Assembly: GCF_025370935.1 (NCBI RefSeq) | Contig: NC_133491.1 | Location: 7,023,971-7,087,970, forward strand | Direction: 5' to 3' | Length of the DNA stretch: 64,000 nt | Source: Choristoneura fumiferana | Lineage: Eukaryota; Arthropoda; Insecta; Lepidoptera; Tortricidae | Shown here: positions 1-9,517 of the stretch, piece after piece | Numbering within the stretch: the first letter of the stretch is position 1 | Layout: each line of letters begins with the position of its first letter | Position numbers and translations under genes: made by a program | Notes under the pieces: model-generated | What the model saw: the letters and a program-made list of their open reading frames with translations, nothing else | Told to the model about the DNA's origin: nothing | Database searches by the model: none

Positions 1-96
1 CACAACAGTGCAAGCACTGCTATTTCACGGCAGGATTAGCGAGCAAGATGGTGGTAGCAATCCGGGCAGACATTGCACAAGGTCCTACCACCTGCA
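1..96 (-). repeat. Partial poly-A retroelement (CACCTGCA family)
   Basis: This is the 5' part, in minus orientation, of a short interspersed repeat cut by the window edge. It ends with CTACCACCTGCA, exactly as do the fuller copies at 5369-5655, 20636-20922, 33907-34192 and (opposite strand) 52971-53172. In the fuller copies the other end is a poly-A run, so the family is a retroelement: either a SINE or the 3' end of a LINE. Confidence 0.75.
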
Positions 97-140
97 GGTA
101 GCGGGGCTTTCTGCGACAGGGTTCTACAGAGTATCACGTA

Positions 141-278
141 CGGCCAAGGACTTTAATTCATAAGCCATCATGGAACCATTTCACAGTAAATGACATCGCA
201 TTAATTCACAAGGATAATCGTAATGACTTTTCCTTTGAAAAGGTTCCATGGTGGCTCATGAATTAAAGTCCTTGGCCG
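141..278. mobile_element. MITE, CGGCCAAGGAC subfamily
   Basis: The terminal inverted repeats are about 36 bp long. The left arm begins CGGCCAAGGACTTTAATTC and the right arm ends GAATTAAAGTCCTTGGCCG. The left flank is TA; the right flank is degraded. The interior carries the same 'gtaatgacttttcctttgaaaagg' type of segment as the MITE at 25585-25721, so the two are related. There is no coding capacity, as expected of a non-autonomous DNA transposon. The TA target suggests mobilisation by a Tc1/mariner-type transposase; this is inferred. Confidence 0.75.
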
Positions 279-340
279 ATCGAACTTGTCAAGGTGTAGT
301 CCGTCAGTTAGATTAACGTAAAATATTAGACACGTATTTT

Positions 341-532
341 TAACCCCCGACGCAAAAATTTAAGAAGAAGTTTGACCGCTATGTGTGTCTGTCTGTCTGT
401 GGCACGGTAGCTCTTAAACGTGGACCGATTTGAATGCAGTTTTTTTAATTGAAAGCAGGTTTTCTAGCGATGGTTCTTAGGTATGTTATTTTCAAAATCG
501 GTTAAGCCGTTTTTGTGATATTGAACTTTGTA
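341..532 (+). repeat. AACCCCCGACGC-type interspersed repeat
   Basis: A repeat beginning AACCCCCGACGC, followed by a short GTCTGTCTGTCTG tract, then a conserved stretch around 'gaccgatttgaatgc' and 'ttctagcgatggttctta', ending near 'gatattgaactttg'. The same order is seen at 15812-16070 and 28977-29216, and a 3' scrap in reverse is at 51133-51165. It has no ORF. It is probably a non-autonomous element; the class cannot be assigned. Confidence 0.7.
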
Positions 533-1037
533 CGTGTCACTTTTTTATTCTACCAGCATTTTCGGAAAGAACATCATTACCACGAAATATGCGCTGCATG
601 CAGAAAACTTGGCAGAAAGTCATTTTTTCAGATAAATAATATAATTACAACTGTCTTAACTATGAAAGCTATCAAATCAAATTCAATTAAAATATATAGG
701 CAAAAAACAGAAATTACACAAATTAACAATTTACGACAGTATATGGGGTTCCTTAGTTAAGAACTAATGTAAGTCTAAATATCTTAAAATAAAATATGAG
801 ACTTGATCTTTATTACGTGGACATCTACCGATTATGACACAACTTAAATAAACTTTCATCTCTCCTGTTCGGAAAGTTTAATTTTCATGGGTAGATAGCC
901 GGGGTGGAAAATTGCGTTTTCATGTCTAGGGTGGAAAGTATTTTTTTTTAAATTTTCGATTAGCCACGGAGTCGAAGATAATTTAGTTACGCCAATGACA
1001 CTTTTTTTCACGTTTCGGCATGGCCGTCTAGATGCAC

Positions 1038-1282
1038 GTCATGACCAAGGAGCTTATATACAACACTGGAGGTTGAACGCGGAACATCCGTTTATAACAA
1101 GAAATTTGATCTTTATTACGTCACGAACATATTCCATCTCTTTCTTTAGTTAGGTTAAGAAAGAGATGGAAGTCATTCGTGAAATGTGAAAGAAAGAGAT
1201 GGAATATATAAATAAGTAATAAAGGCCAAACTTCTTCGTTCGACGTACCTCCAGTTTTGTATATAAGCTCCTTGGTCGTGAC
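1038..1282. mobile_element. MITE with about 36-bp inverted repeats and an inner hairpin
   Basis: The left arm GTCATGACCAAGGAGCTTAT is mirrored by ATAAGCTCCTTGGTCGTGAC, and the match continues inwards through 'atacaacactggaggt' and its partner. Inside, TTCCATCTCTTTCTT at about 1130-1144 is the reverse complement of AAGAAAGAGATGGAA at about 1159-1173, and AGAAAGAGATGGAA recurs near 1191. The nested palindromes suggest a foldback-type MITE. It lies just downstream (on the minus strand) of the last exon seen, probably in its following intron. Confidence 0.7.
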
Positions 1283-1631
1283 CAACTAGATTTTTTTTAT
1301 AGTCGGCCGTGGCAAGTGACCAGGTCAAAAAGGTACCGTTGGAGGTTGGATATAAGTAAATTAAATTTATTATTATTCTCACTTTTTTTTGTAGTATTTT
1401 ACTTTCATCACAGTCGAAATGAAAAGTAGTGTCTAACTCGAGTGAAATTATACCCATTTCCCCTCGAACTATTGGCGCTCTCACTTCGTTTGAGCGGTGA
1501 AATGGGTCACTTTCCACCCTTGGTTACCAATCTACCATTACATATATGTACGTATATCACACACATCCCGTGACATGCTAAAGACGCTAAAGTAATGCTT
1601 CCACTGTCAATACGACACGTGTCATACTCAC

Positions 1632-1832
1632 TTCATACCGTGCTTCGCTGCATAGTTTGCAAGTCTCCCTGGCAAGTGCAGGGGGACTGTCAATAGGCTT
1701 TTGATTGTCCTTGGCCAGTTCTACAGTAAGGTTGGGGCTGATGTACCAAAGATCTGCGTTTTCTGCGACCATGGCGCGAATACGCACTTTCTCCGCCATC
1801 CTGTCGGAGAATTTGGGCGACAACCAGTGCAT
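1632..1832 (-). CDS. Coding exon C of an unidentified multi-exon gene
   Basis: This exon is exactly 67 codons with no stops. The acceptor on the minus strand is a pyrimidine tract ending TTTTTCTTCAG at 1833; the donor after GAA is GTGAGTATG at 1631-1623. It begins in phase 0, which matches exon B (2540-2754) ending in phase 0. The protein begins MHWLSPKFSD and contains RIRAMVAENADLWYISPN (about residues 17-34) and a Cys-rich ending ETCKLCSEARYE. The first Met is internal to the spliced reading frame and need not be a start. Codon use looks like real coding sequence, richer in G and C than the flanks. I do not recognise the family. The gene continues to the left, and no following exon was found before base 1. 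Confidence 0.8.
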
Positions 1833-1870
1833 CTGAAGAAAAATTGAAAAAAAATTGTTTACATACACTC

Positions 1871-1941
1871 CTTTGCGACACAACTGTGCTATCTCCAAAG
1901 TTGAGTGAGATATTATCAGATGTCACAGTTTTGTCGCAAAG
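1871..1941. repeat. Imperfect inverted repeat in intron B-C
   Basis: CTTTGCGACACAACTGTG at 1871-1888 pairs with CACAGTTTTGTCGCAAAG at 1924-1941 with one mismatch. Pairing extends a further 6 bp inwards with two more mismatches. It lies 39 bp upstream of exon C on the minus strand, overlapping the likely branch-point region, so a folded intron could affect splicing. It may be a MITE remnant. Confidence 0.7.
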
Positions 1942-1974
1942 GTGCGTAAATAGAAGTTCTTCATCGTTTTGTTG

Positions 1975-2038
1975 CAATAACGTCTCACTCGGAGAGAGAG
2001 AGAGAACTCTCTCTCTCTCTCCGAGTGAGACGTTATTG
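1975..2038. repeat. 64-bp near-perfect GA/CT palindrome
   Basis: Two 31-bp arms match perfectly around a 2-base loop (AC at 2006-2007). Each arm contains CAATAACGTCTCACTCGG followed by a GA run, or its reverse complement. The structure is within the intron between exons B and C. It would form a strong hairpin in single-stranded DNA or in the pre-mRNA. I found no second copy in the window. Confidence 0.9.
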
Positions 2039-2099
2039 AATATACTCATATGTACAGCTCGCAGTCGTCGCTCACAGTGCCCCTAGGCTTCATTCTTTT

Positions 2100-2139
2100 A
2101 TTACAAGCTTTTATTTAGTTTCACCTGTCCCGTTGTCTA

Positions 2140-2172
<33 letters not shown>

Positions 2173-2392
2173 ATTGTTGATCGAACGAAGCTGTCTGTAA
2201 TCAAATCTTGCAAGTTAAACTTGACCAACTTATGTAAATCGCGTGACAATACAATAATCTAGTAGTGACATCCTGGTAGTCCATCTTCAATGGTTAATAG
2301 CACCGACTTGAAATTTGGTATGCAAATGTAGTTTGGGTGACAATGCAAGTACAGTCAACAAAAAGTACAGTCAGCAAAAAAAGCTTGTATTA
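2100..2392 (+). repeat. TACAAGCTTTT-type repeat, full copy
   Basis: It starts TTACAAGCTTTTATTT and ends AAAAAAGCTTGTATT, so the termini are short inverted repeats. Between them are a (TCTG)n tract at about 2140-2175, a diagnostic 'gacttgaaatttggtatgc' stretch and the subterminal GTACAGTCAACAAAAAGTAC. Related copies are at 50374-50671 (+) and 6834-7020 (-), with 3' scraps at 13609-13652, 26763-26808 and near 51522. The short TIRs suggest a non-autonomous DNA element. It lies in intron B-C. Confidence 0.75.
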
Positions 2393-2539
2393 AAAATGAA
2401 ATTTTTATGGTTAGGTTATTTTGATTAGATAAGTGTCACCAGTAATATGACACGATAGCATTATATTTTTTTTCAGAAAAGTGCCCCGTTATGTTCCATT
2501 CTTTAGTTTAATAGTAAATGTCGGATAATAGATACCAAC

Positions 2540-2754
2540 CTCTATTCGGTCCTTTTCCGAGTTATCAATATTTTCGACGGAGTTTAGGCACCTCTCGCTG
2601 TAACGACTTCTCCTGTCACTGTCCAAGGTCTTCAGATTGCCCACATCGCCAGGATGCCGGTCGAAGTCATAGCTGCTGCTGTCCACATCTGGCTCCTCGA
2701 TGGTAACCATGAACCAGCGGAAGAGGCGTGTCATGTTCTTTGTGTACAAGGATA
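2540..2754 (-). CDS. Coding exon B of an unidentified multi-exon gene
   Basis: On the minus strand the acceptor is CATAATTACAG followed by TATCC, and the donor is ATAGAG followed by GTTGGTATC. The exon is 215 bp: two bases completing a codon begun in exon A (A+TA, Ile), then 71 complete codons and no stop. It encodes SLYTKNMTRLFRWFM, a hydrophobic/aromatic opening, followed by an acidic, Ser-rich, polar stretch with DRHPGDVGNL and ending NIDNSEKDRIE. The second half looks like a soluble linker. The phase agrees on both sides with exons A and C, which is hard to obtain by chance. Function unknown. Confidence 0.82.
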
Positions 2755-2811
2755 CTGTAATTATGGCCATATGTAGCATTTTATCTGCTCAAGTTTAGAC
2801 TTGCACAAGTA

Positions 2812-2941
2812 GCCAAGGGCAATGATATCGACACGGCCAAAGTTGCAAAAATATGTATACACGGCCTTAATGTTAAGTGCATAAAGTCGTGTATATATAT
2901 TTTTATAACTTTGGCCGTGTCGATATCTTTGCCCTTGACTG
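2812..2941. mobile_element. CAGTCAAGGGC-subfamily MITE in intron A-B
   Basis: Long inverted repeats run from CCAAGGGCAATGATATCG at the left to CGATATCTTTGCCCTTG at the right and continue inwards through ACACGGCCAAAGTT and its partner. TA dinucleotides flank both ends (2810-2811 and 2942-2943). A second member with clean boundaries is at 40515-40625. It is non-autonomous, with no ORF. The left terminus has decayed by a few bases relative to the consensus CAGTCAAGGGC. Confidence 0.85.
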
Positions 2942-2943
2942 TA

Positions 2944-4250
2944 CCACAATTATCTATATCTATGATATTAACCTATTCTATTAATCTAATAGCCTAAATT
3001 GAATAAAGATATTTCGACTTTGATTAAGTACTATATTACTATATTTACTATAAACTATATTATATTTATATACTATTATAAAGAGGTAAAGTTACATAAG
3101 TATATAAAGACGATGTCAATTGTGGGGGACGGCGCACATTGATAACAGTATTTTATTTGTATGAAAAATGGGAAAATCTAAAGATTCCATTATTTTTAAA
3201 AGTCGCTGAACTAATGTTGTTCATTTCGATGAGTACGATCTATGTTTTAATTATTTGCTCGTATTACATGCCACACCACGTATAGGCTGAGATGATGACG
3301 ATTATGATGACTCGTTATCGGGAAAGTCTATTTTAGCGCAAGTAAACCGTTACGTCTGTTTTGTGTGGCAACCTAGTGTTACTGGATGTTCAATGATTTT
3401 GAAAGAAAAACTACCTACGAATGACTCGTAAAATAACCGTATTGGAAAGAGAAATACCTCATCGGTCTCCACGTGGATGTATTTTTAATAATTAATTAAG
3501 TATCAGCTTCATACTTGCAATAAATAAACTAATAAACGATTAAACGGATCATTTCATCAGTAAGAGCCTGAATAAATTCGAAGAGCAATGCAACTGTTGC
3601 GACACTGGGATCTTATTTTGCATCATTGATTAATTCAGGCGATACTTTTGCGGACGTCCATAATCTACGAACTACACCTATACCCGGCTACTTCTAGCCA
3701 CACGTGTGCCACTAAGTTTTGTGGAAAGACCCGCCCTCTTCCACTACTAAGCTGCTGTGTTACCTACCGATATTAGACGTAAATTCGATTTTGATCTTTT
3801 TAATATTGGGCAAAATTAGATTAGGGATATCAGCAGTAAGTCCAATTTTAATCTTGGGAAAAATCAGACTTGATGTCCGGCAATTCTTTAACGGCCTACA
3901 AAGTTTTTAGCGCTAATCAATGTGGATATAGGGAAAGGAGGGTGTAGGAGGATAGGGGCAAATCGCAACGGCTCAAGCAAGATATAAGTAACGTTGCAGG
4001 AAAGAACGCGCGCGTTTTTATTACCTAGGTATTTTCTTCGTATCGCTTAAATAAACACATATTTTGAAAATGTGTAATGTACACACACGCGATAGAAAAT
4101 ATCTGGTTTTCAAAAACGCATGACCTGCCGCGCAATATTGACGCCGTATACTAAGGTTCTAAGTATTTCGTGTAGAGACGACTTTGGGATTTTCTTCTAC
4201 TGAACGAACTACTGTTACTACAGTTTATGATTTATAGAGTCATCATCCCA
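2944..4250. other. Intron A-B, unannotated sequence
   Basis: AT-rich sequence without a supportable ORF, hairpin or recognised repeat. It lies between exon B and the LINE remnants that precede exon A, so it is most simply intronic. Confidence 0.5.
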
Positions 4251-4254
4251 GCAT

Positions 4255-4305
4255 ATATACGTCCCACTGCTGGGCACAGGCCTCCTCTCAGAACAAGAGG
4301 GCTTG
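4255..4305 (+). mobile_element. LINE 3'-end fragment (CCCACTGCTGGGCACAGG)
   Basis: A short fragment, 'gtcccactgctgggcacaggcc' with 'tcctctcag', that recurs at 16318-16352 and 29483-29518. It resembles the 3' part of RTE-type LINEs common in Lepidoptera. It is much truncated and non-coding here. Confidence 0.6.
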
Positions 4306-4551
4306 GATTTATAGAGTAAATCCTCAAATATCTCACATATGAACTTATTTGAAGATTTCATCATCAAAACTAAAGCTTTACTAGTATCTAATTATATAAG
4401 TAGCAACGGATTAAATGAATGCAATAAATGAACTAAAAACTCGGCGCGCCCCTCGGTTGTCCCGGTAGTGCCTTCTAGGTCTACCACGTTGCCACGTTGC
4501 CACGTTGCTGCTTTTCATTTCGTGGTCTACGTAGAACATCTTCTTTCTTCT

Positions 4552-4790
4552 TAAATTTAAGAGCTACGCTCTTGTCGGTAAAGTACCTAATCACCACTCC
4601 GCACTGTTTTCGGCCAGCTGTTTGACTTCCTGATACGACAAGACACCCACTTTCTCCTTCACCTGGTCAAAATAGGTCAATCTTGGTCTTCCTCTGCTTC
4701 GTCTTCCTTCTACTTTTCCTTCCAGCAGGTTTAGAAAAAATTATCGTGTCGTATCAAGTGTCCTATCATATTTCCCCTTTTTCAATTTAT
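4552..4790 (-). pseudogene. LINE reverse-transcriptase ORF, C-terminal remnant
   Basis: The minus strand has about 45 codons without a stop, reading LLEGKVEGRRSRGRPRLTYF and later VKEKVGVLSYQEVKQLAEN, ending EW-stop. The 'GK.EG.R.RGRPR' motif followed by an amphipathic helix is the usual C-terminus of lepidopteran non-LTR retrotransposon polymerases. Upstream, GHLIRHDNFF is out of frame, so it is a broken 5'-truncated copy. It sits 57 bp downstream of the exon A donor, inside the intron. Confidence 0.75.
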
Positions 4791-4846
4791 GGTCTTCAGT
4801 AACATACGTAGAGCATCATTAGTATTTATTTAATGTAGTTACTTAC

Positions 4847-5031
4847 TGACGTATCTCTGATCAGGCAAGTAAAACTGGCCCGCATCTTCTCCCTTGCTCT
4901 GCACAGTTATGCCAAACATCTCGTTGAAGGACGGCGTAGAGTCTTTCGGCGCTAGCGGCGGAGTCTGATCGCACTTGTTCGCGACGGCCATTGCGCACGC
5001 GCAGAGGAGCTGCACACACTGCTTTAAGTAC
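4847..5031 (-). CDS. Coding exon A of an unidentified multi-exon gene
   Basis: The minus-strand acceptor is CTTGTGTCGGCAG at 5032 and the donor is TACGTCA followed by GTAAGTAAC (4846). The 185 bp comprise one base finishing an upstream codon, 61 codons and one base carried into exon B. The protein starts YLKQCVQLLCACAMAVANKC, a hydrophobic Cys-rich helix, followed by TPPLAPKDSTPSFNEMFG and ending GQFYLPDQRYV. It is the most GC-rich sequence in its surroundings. The upstream exon must end two bases into a codon; I could not identify it in the window. No family assignment. Confidence 0.82.
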
Positions 5032-5111
5032 CTGCCGACACAAGAATCCCCTCATTCACGAAGATAAAAGTAATATAACTTTTTGTTTAAAAAAAAATGT
5101 TTTCTAATAAG

Positions 5112-5311
5112 GTAAGTCGGGGCAAGCGCGCTGGCAGGGGTAAACGCGCCTACCATTAAAATATCGAAAAGTATCATAAGCACTATTAACGACATCTTAC
5201 AACCACGCACCTAAGACCTGACCTAAGACCTGTAAGATGTCGTTAGTAGTACAATATCAATACTATAGGTAGGCGCGCTTACTCCCTGCCGGCGCGCTTG
5301 CCCCGACTTAC
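5112..5311. mobile_element. MITE, GTAAGTCGGGGCAAG family
   Basis: A 200-bp foldback-like element. The left end GTAAGTCGGGGCAAGCGCGC and the right end GCGCGCTTGCCCCGACTTAC are perfect reverse complements over 20 bp. The arms continue with few mismatches through 'aggcgcgc' and then ACGACATCTTAC/GTAAGATGTCGT. In the centre there is a short direct repeat, 'acctaagacctg'. It is unusually GC-rich for the window. It lies 80 bp upstream of exon A, probably in the preceding intron. Confidence 0.85.
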
Positions 5312-5354
5312 TGGTTCAATATGCGATAAAACTTAACAGTACGAGACAATTTTT

Positions 5355-5737
5355 GGAGCGGCCAAACTTTAAAAAAAAAAATTTTTTTATTCGACTAGTT
5401 GGCAAACGAGCAAGTGGGTCTCCTGATGGTAAGAGATCACCACCGCCCATAAACATCTGCTATACCCGGTATAGCAGATGCGTTGCCAACCTAGAGGCCT
5501 AAGATGGGATACCTCAAGTGCCTACTGTTTCACCGGCTGTCTTACTCTCCACGCCGAAACACAACAGTGCAAGCACTGCTGCTTCACGGCAGGATTAGCG
5601 AGCAAGGTGGTGGCAGCAATCCGGGCGGACCTTGCACAAGGTCCTACCACCTGCAAGATGGTCAAAAATATCGGAACATGCTATTATTAAGGTATTAGAG
5701 TTCATGTAGCGATATTTTTGATCACCTTGGCCGCTCC
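5355..5737. mobile_element. MITE (GGAGCGGCCAA) split by a retroelement
   Basis: The left terminus GGAGCGGCCAAA (5355-5366) is the inverse of TTGGCCGCTCC (5727-5737). The inner arm GGTCAAAAATATCG at about 5659-5672 pairs with CGATATTTTTGATC at 5710-5723. The 287-bp retroelement at 5369-5655 separates the left terminus from the rest, so it inserted into an existing MITE. Confidence 0.75.
5369..5655 (-). mobile_element. Poly-A retroelement, CACCTGCA family, full copy
   Basis: In sense (minus) orientation it starts TGCAGGTGGTAGGACC and ends in CCAACTAGTCGAATAAAAA followed by a longer A-rich run. It contains the hairpin GTTGCAGATG/ATAGCAGATG-like segment and 'gagacccacttgctcgtttgcc'. It belongs to the same family as 20636-20922. 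The poly-A end shows retrotransposition. No box A/B promoter was recognised, so a LINE 3' fragment is as likely as a SINE. Confidence 0.8.
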
Positions 5738-5770
5738 GAAATATCTCAAGGCGACTGTACCTAATGTTAC

Positions 5771-6419
5771 TTTTTTAGGGTTCCGGAGCCAAAATGGCAA
5801 AAACGGAACCCTTATAGTTTCGCCATGTCTATCTGTCTGTCCGTCCGTCCGCGGCTTTGCTCAGGGACTATCAATGCTAGAAAGCTGTAATTATGCACGG
5901 ATAAATATGTAAAATATGCCAACAAAATGGTACAATTAAAAAAATGAAAAAAATTTTTTTTAGGGTACCTCCCATAGACGTAAAGTAGGGGTGATTTTTT
6001 TTTCTCATCAAACCTTATAGTGTGGGGTATCGTTGGATAGGTTTCTTAAAACCATTAGGGGTTTGCTAAGACGATTTTTCGATTCAGTGATATGTTTACG
6101 AAATATTCAACTTTAAAGTGCAAATTTTCATTAAAATCGAGCGTCCCCCCCCCTCTAAAATCTAAACCGGTGTAGAAAAATTAAAAAAAAATCAGGATGG
6201 TAGTAAGTATATCAAACTTTCAAGGAAAACTATAACGGTTAAGTTTTCTTGAGAATTATTAGTAGTTTAAGAGTAAATAGCAGCCTAAGGTATGAAATAT
6301 ACCTAAACTTGGAAGATTCAGTATAAAATACGAAATCCTTAGAAAAGTATTACTTAATTTTTTCGTAATGGCTACGGAACCCTATTTCGGCCGTGTCCGA
6401 CACGCTCTTGGCCAGTTTT
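5771..6419 (+). repeat. GGGTTCCG-family repeat, near full length
   Basis: It starts TTTTTTAGGGTTCCGGAGCC and ends GGCTACGGAACCCTATTTCG, GTGTCCGACACGCTCTTGG. The subterminal segments AGGGTTCCG-AGCC and GGCT-CGGAACCCT are inverted repeats, and the 3' end has a small hairpin. A run of Cs follows 'aaaatcgagcgtc'. It is 649 bp with no ORF. Other copies: 9828-10464, 12772-13239, 14104-14346, 27276-27519 and 60946-61355. It is non-autonomous; a Helitron-like or other DNA class is possible, but the 3' end does not have the canonical CTRR. Confidence 0.85.
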
Positions 6420-6833
6420 CTATCAGTGTAACAAATAAACAACCCGTAGTATCTAACGCTGACTCAGGAAACGAAACCTAATTTACCGAATGATTTTTAT
6501 TTTTAAAAGGAGACGAACTTCTGGAACTTCTAAATGTTGGTTTGTTTGCCACTGAAAACAAAACAAAATGATGCAAATCGAAATGTTTACCGTTATTATT
6601 TTCAGACGACTTAAATCCGGTCACTATCCTGGATTATTTGAAAACACTTTTGTGCTAAGGATTATAATTTGAAAAGATTATATTAAACTAGTTTTGGTAG
6701 TGCAATTGGGAACGACAACACCTAATATTTAAAACTATAAACAAAAGAAATATTTTTTACTAGCCGATATAATTATCTGCTTCACCGGAATTGACGAAAA
6801 TTACACTTTAATTACAATTACATTTTCAGTCCT

Positions 6834-7020
6834 GTTTTTTTTTGCTGACTGTACTTTTTGTTGACTGTACTTGTATTGTCATCCAACTTACATCATGTAC
6901 CCGTATACCAAATTTCAAATCAACCCGTCCACTAGAAATGGGTCAAAATGAACTTGCAAGATTTGACCCAAAAAACAAAATTACGACAACAAATAGGGTA
7001 ACCTAAATAAAAGCTTGTAA
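6834..7020 (-). repeat. TACAAGCTTTT-type repeat, internally deleted
   Basis: This is the reverse-orientation counterpart of 2100-2392. The left end has TTTTTTTTTGCTGACTGTAC and GTTGACTGTACTTG, the right end AAATAAAAGCTTGTAA. It is about 100 bp shorter than the full copy, lacking the (TCTG)n part. Confidence 0.7.
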
Positions 7021-8539
7021 AAACCATACATTTATACTACCTATTACCAGTGCCTATTTCATACTTAAATGAGGTCAAAACTTCAGCAATAAGCCGGTTA
7101 TCTGTTTTTGGGCAACAAAACAAATGCAATACGTACATTTTGAATCAGCGCTTCTCGTATCACTGGAACAACACTACTCTACTTGCACTGTAAAGATGCT
7201 AGTTTGTATGGGATACTTCTAACTATCCTAGGGGATCTAGGAACCACTACAATTTATCCAAATCCAATGAGTTCTATTAGGTTAGTATCGCGTTCACGAG
7301 ACGTGGTCTCCGGCAACTCTAAATATACCGATGCGTCCACTTGGCACGCCGCCAACCAGATTTTTAATTTTAATGCTGCCCGCTTTTGATTGTTTCTGTT
7401 TGAAACTATAATTTTGTGTAGATTGTAGACTTATACGGAATATATTACAAGTAGGTAGTGTACTTATCTATACCTATAAAAGAGTAATGTGACTGATTGA
7501 CTGACAGAATACGCACATATCATAAACCACTGAAGCAAGAGATTTGAAATTTAGGAGACATTTTTCAGAATTCCTATGGGATAGAGCTAGCCAATTTTAT
7601 ATTCTTATACTCGTATGTGAGCGAAGTTGCGGGACGACCGAGTTTGATTTTGTGTATGAGGTAGTTCAGCTACTCGCCAACAGATGGCGTTACCAACCAC
7701 TTTTTCCGAAGACTTGCTTGATCGAACGATCGAGCTCCAAAATAAACCTAATCCTAGATTTTTCTCATAGTGGTGCTGAAATTCTGGGATTTCACTAAAT
7801 TCCTCTAGGAATAATCAAAACTTCATTTCACGTTGCAAATTTCATGTGTCTAATCATGGCCCTTGAAATAAGGTATGGGATTTTATTCCGATTTCGTAGA
7901 AATATCGGGATAAAAAAGTACCCTGAGTTTTTCTAAACCTACACAGCAATGCCATGGCTTGTTCTAGTAATTCGGATCAATCTGAAGATATCCTGTACTT
8001 ATAAGAGTCATGATTATAACCACGTGTGTCGAGAACATTAGTACAAGATTCCTGTGTTTTACTAATCCTAATGTTTCTTGAAATGCAAGTTGTGCTCCTG
8101 GAAGACTCAATAGTGGACATATAACAGGCTAAGTATCTACGGTATTGATGTATAAAATTACATATTTAATGCGTCGCCTAGTCGTCTGTGAATTATGGCC
8201 CAATATAAGGTCATACACAATTCATGAATCGAGTCAGGTTAACGGGTGACATCCACCCGTGATTAAGGATGTCGTATCGTTTTACTGGAAATGGTATACA
8301 TACAGGCAGAGGTTATAATTTGTCACCTCGCCCCCTTACATATATGCGGAGCTTGTGTTAGAAATCGTACCTTAACCGCAAAACTGTTGTTTGTAAAATA
8401 TAATTTTCTCCTTCTTGATTGTGATAGTTCTATGTGTGTACTAGTTATTTTAAACTAAAATTTTTGCCTAATTTACATATTTTTCACTTCTAACATTTAC
8501 CTTCCTTCTCCTTAGCCTCCGTTGACCTCCGTCTCCGTG
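7021..8539. other. Unannotated AT-rich sequence
   Basis: No supportable gene. Open frames here are short, lack splice-site support and have no recognisable domain. Weak repeat-like text occurs around 7490-7800 ('taaaccactgaagcaagag', 'acagatggcgttacc'), reminiscent of dispersed elements but without definable ends. Confidence 0.4.
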
Positions 8540-8622
8540 GAGGCGTCGATGTTCATTGTGGCATTCTAAGAGGCCTTTGTTAATGGACGTCTTCGGGTTA
8601 ATGATGGTGATGAAACAGAACT
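8540..8622 (+). mobile_element. RTE-type LINE 3' end, degenerate
   Basis: The segment 'ttcattgtggcattctaaga', 'ggcctttgttaatggacgtc' and 'ttaatgatggtgatga' is a decayed version of the sequence found in inverse orientation at 58051-58175. It ends in an (ATG)n-like tail, as RTE elements do. Confidence 0.65.
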
Positions 8623-9404
8623 GTTCGACCGTTTTAGACATTGTTTTATGGGAAATGTTAGTAATATCTTAGTGTCTTCTTATATCCAATTTTTTAAAAT
8701 CATCCAGTATTTGAATCGGTACAGCAAATCATGTTCGTCCCTAGAGGTCAATAAGGGTAAGGTTCACTCAATGATTATGTTCCCAGATTGAGTGTGAAAG
8801 CACTAGGGGCATAGGGGTCGTATTAACTATGCATGACCTTCCGATCTCCATCATTCCGTTTAGTGGATCGGATCGGATAGTTCCCGAGTTATTGCTTTCG
8901 TTTCGATCCGTGTCTATCTAATATTAATCGGACATTCGTGAAACTGGCGTGCGTTTTTGAGAACCTGTGCCGGTGTTAACTGTGATTTGACGGGGTACTT
9001 TCAATTTTCATCGCTTTATCACAGAAAAGCTTTTGCCTGTTCGTTCGCGTAGGTACTACGATTAACATTTTTTTCTCTCCACCGTGGGAATTTCGTAAGA
9101 GCTTGAAATTAGTTATTAGCTTGCTTGAAAATAATTTTAGAGTCTAGTAAGTAATCAAAGTTACGGAAATAGGGTCCCGTTGAATAGAATATATAAGTCC
9201 CAATCTTTCCTTATTCCGTGAGAATTTGCAAAAAGCTGAAATTTCTCATTGTTATGATTATCTAATTGCAGGTCAAATTTGAGAGCCTAGTAATCATCCT
9301 TACGGAGGTCACTCTGAATTGCACATGTAACTCCCTATTCTGTGGGAATTTCATCAAATCAAATCATTCCTTCTTCCTTGCCTTCATAATAAAAGACGTT
9401 TTCA
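8623..9404. other. Unannotated sequence
   Basis: No gene, RNA or clear repeat is seen. At 9405-9450 a scrap containing TGCCGCGAAGTGTATGC is the reverse complement of sequence at 23320-23350 and 36530-36570, so it is a small dispersed-repeat fragment. Confidence 0.4.
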
Positions 9405-9517
9405 ACCAATGTGCCACGATTGCCGCGAAGTGTATGCGGCATTGAAATCATGAATAGCTATTTTAATGAGAAAATAGTAAGAATTTTTAATCATGTATTT
9501 TTATTTAGGTACGTTGC

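Noticed and set aside
889..1545. Large element bounded by GGGTGGAAA and TTTCCACCC
   Set aside because: The termini match only loosely and the flanks give no target duplication, so I could not define it with confidence.
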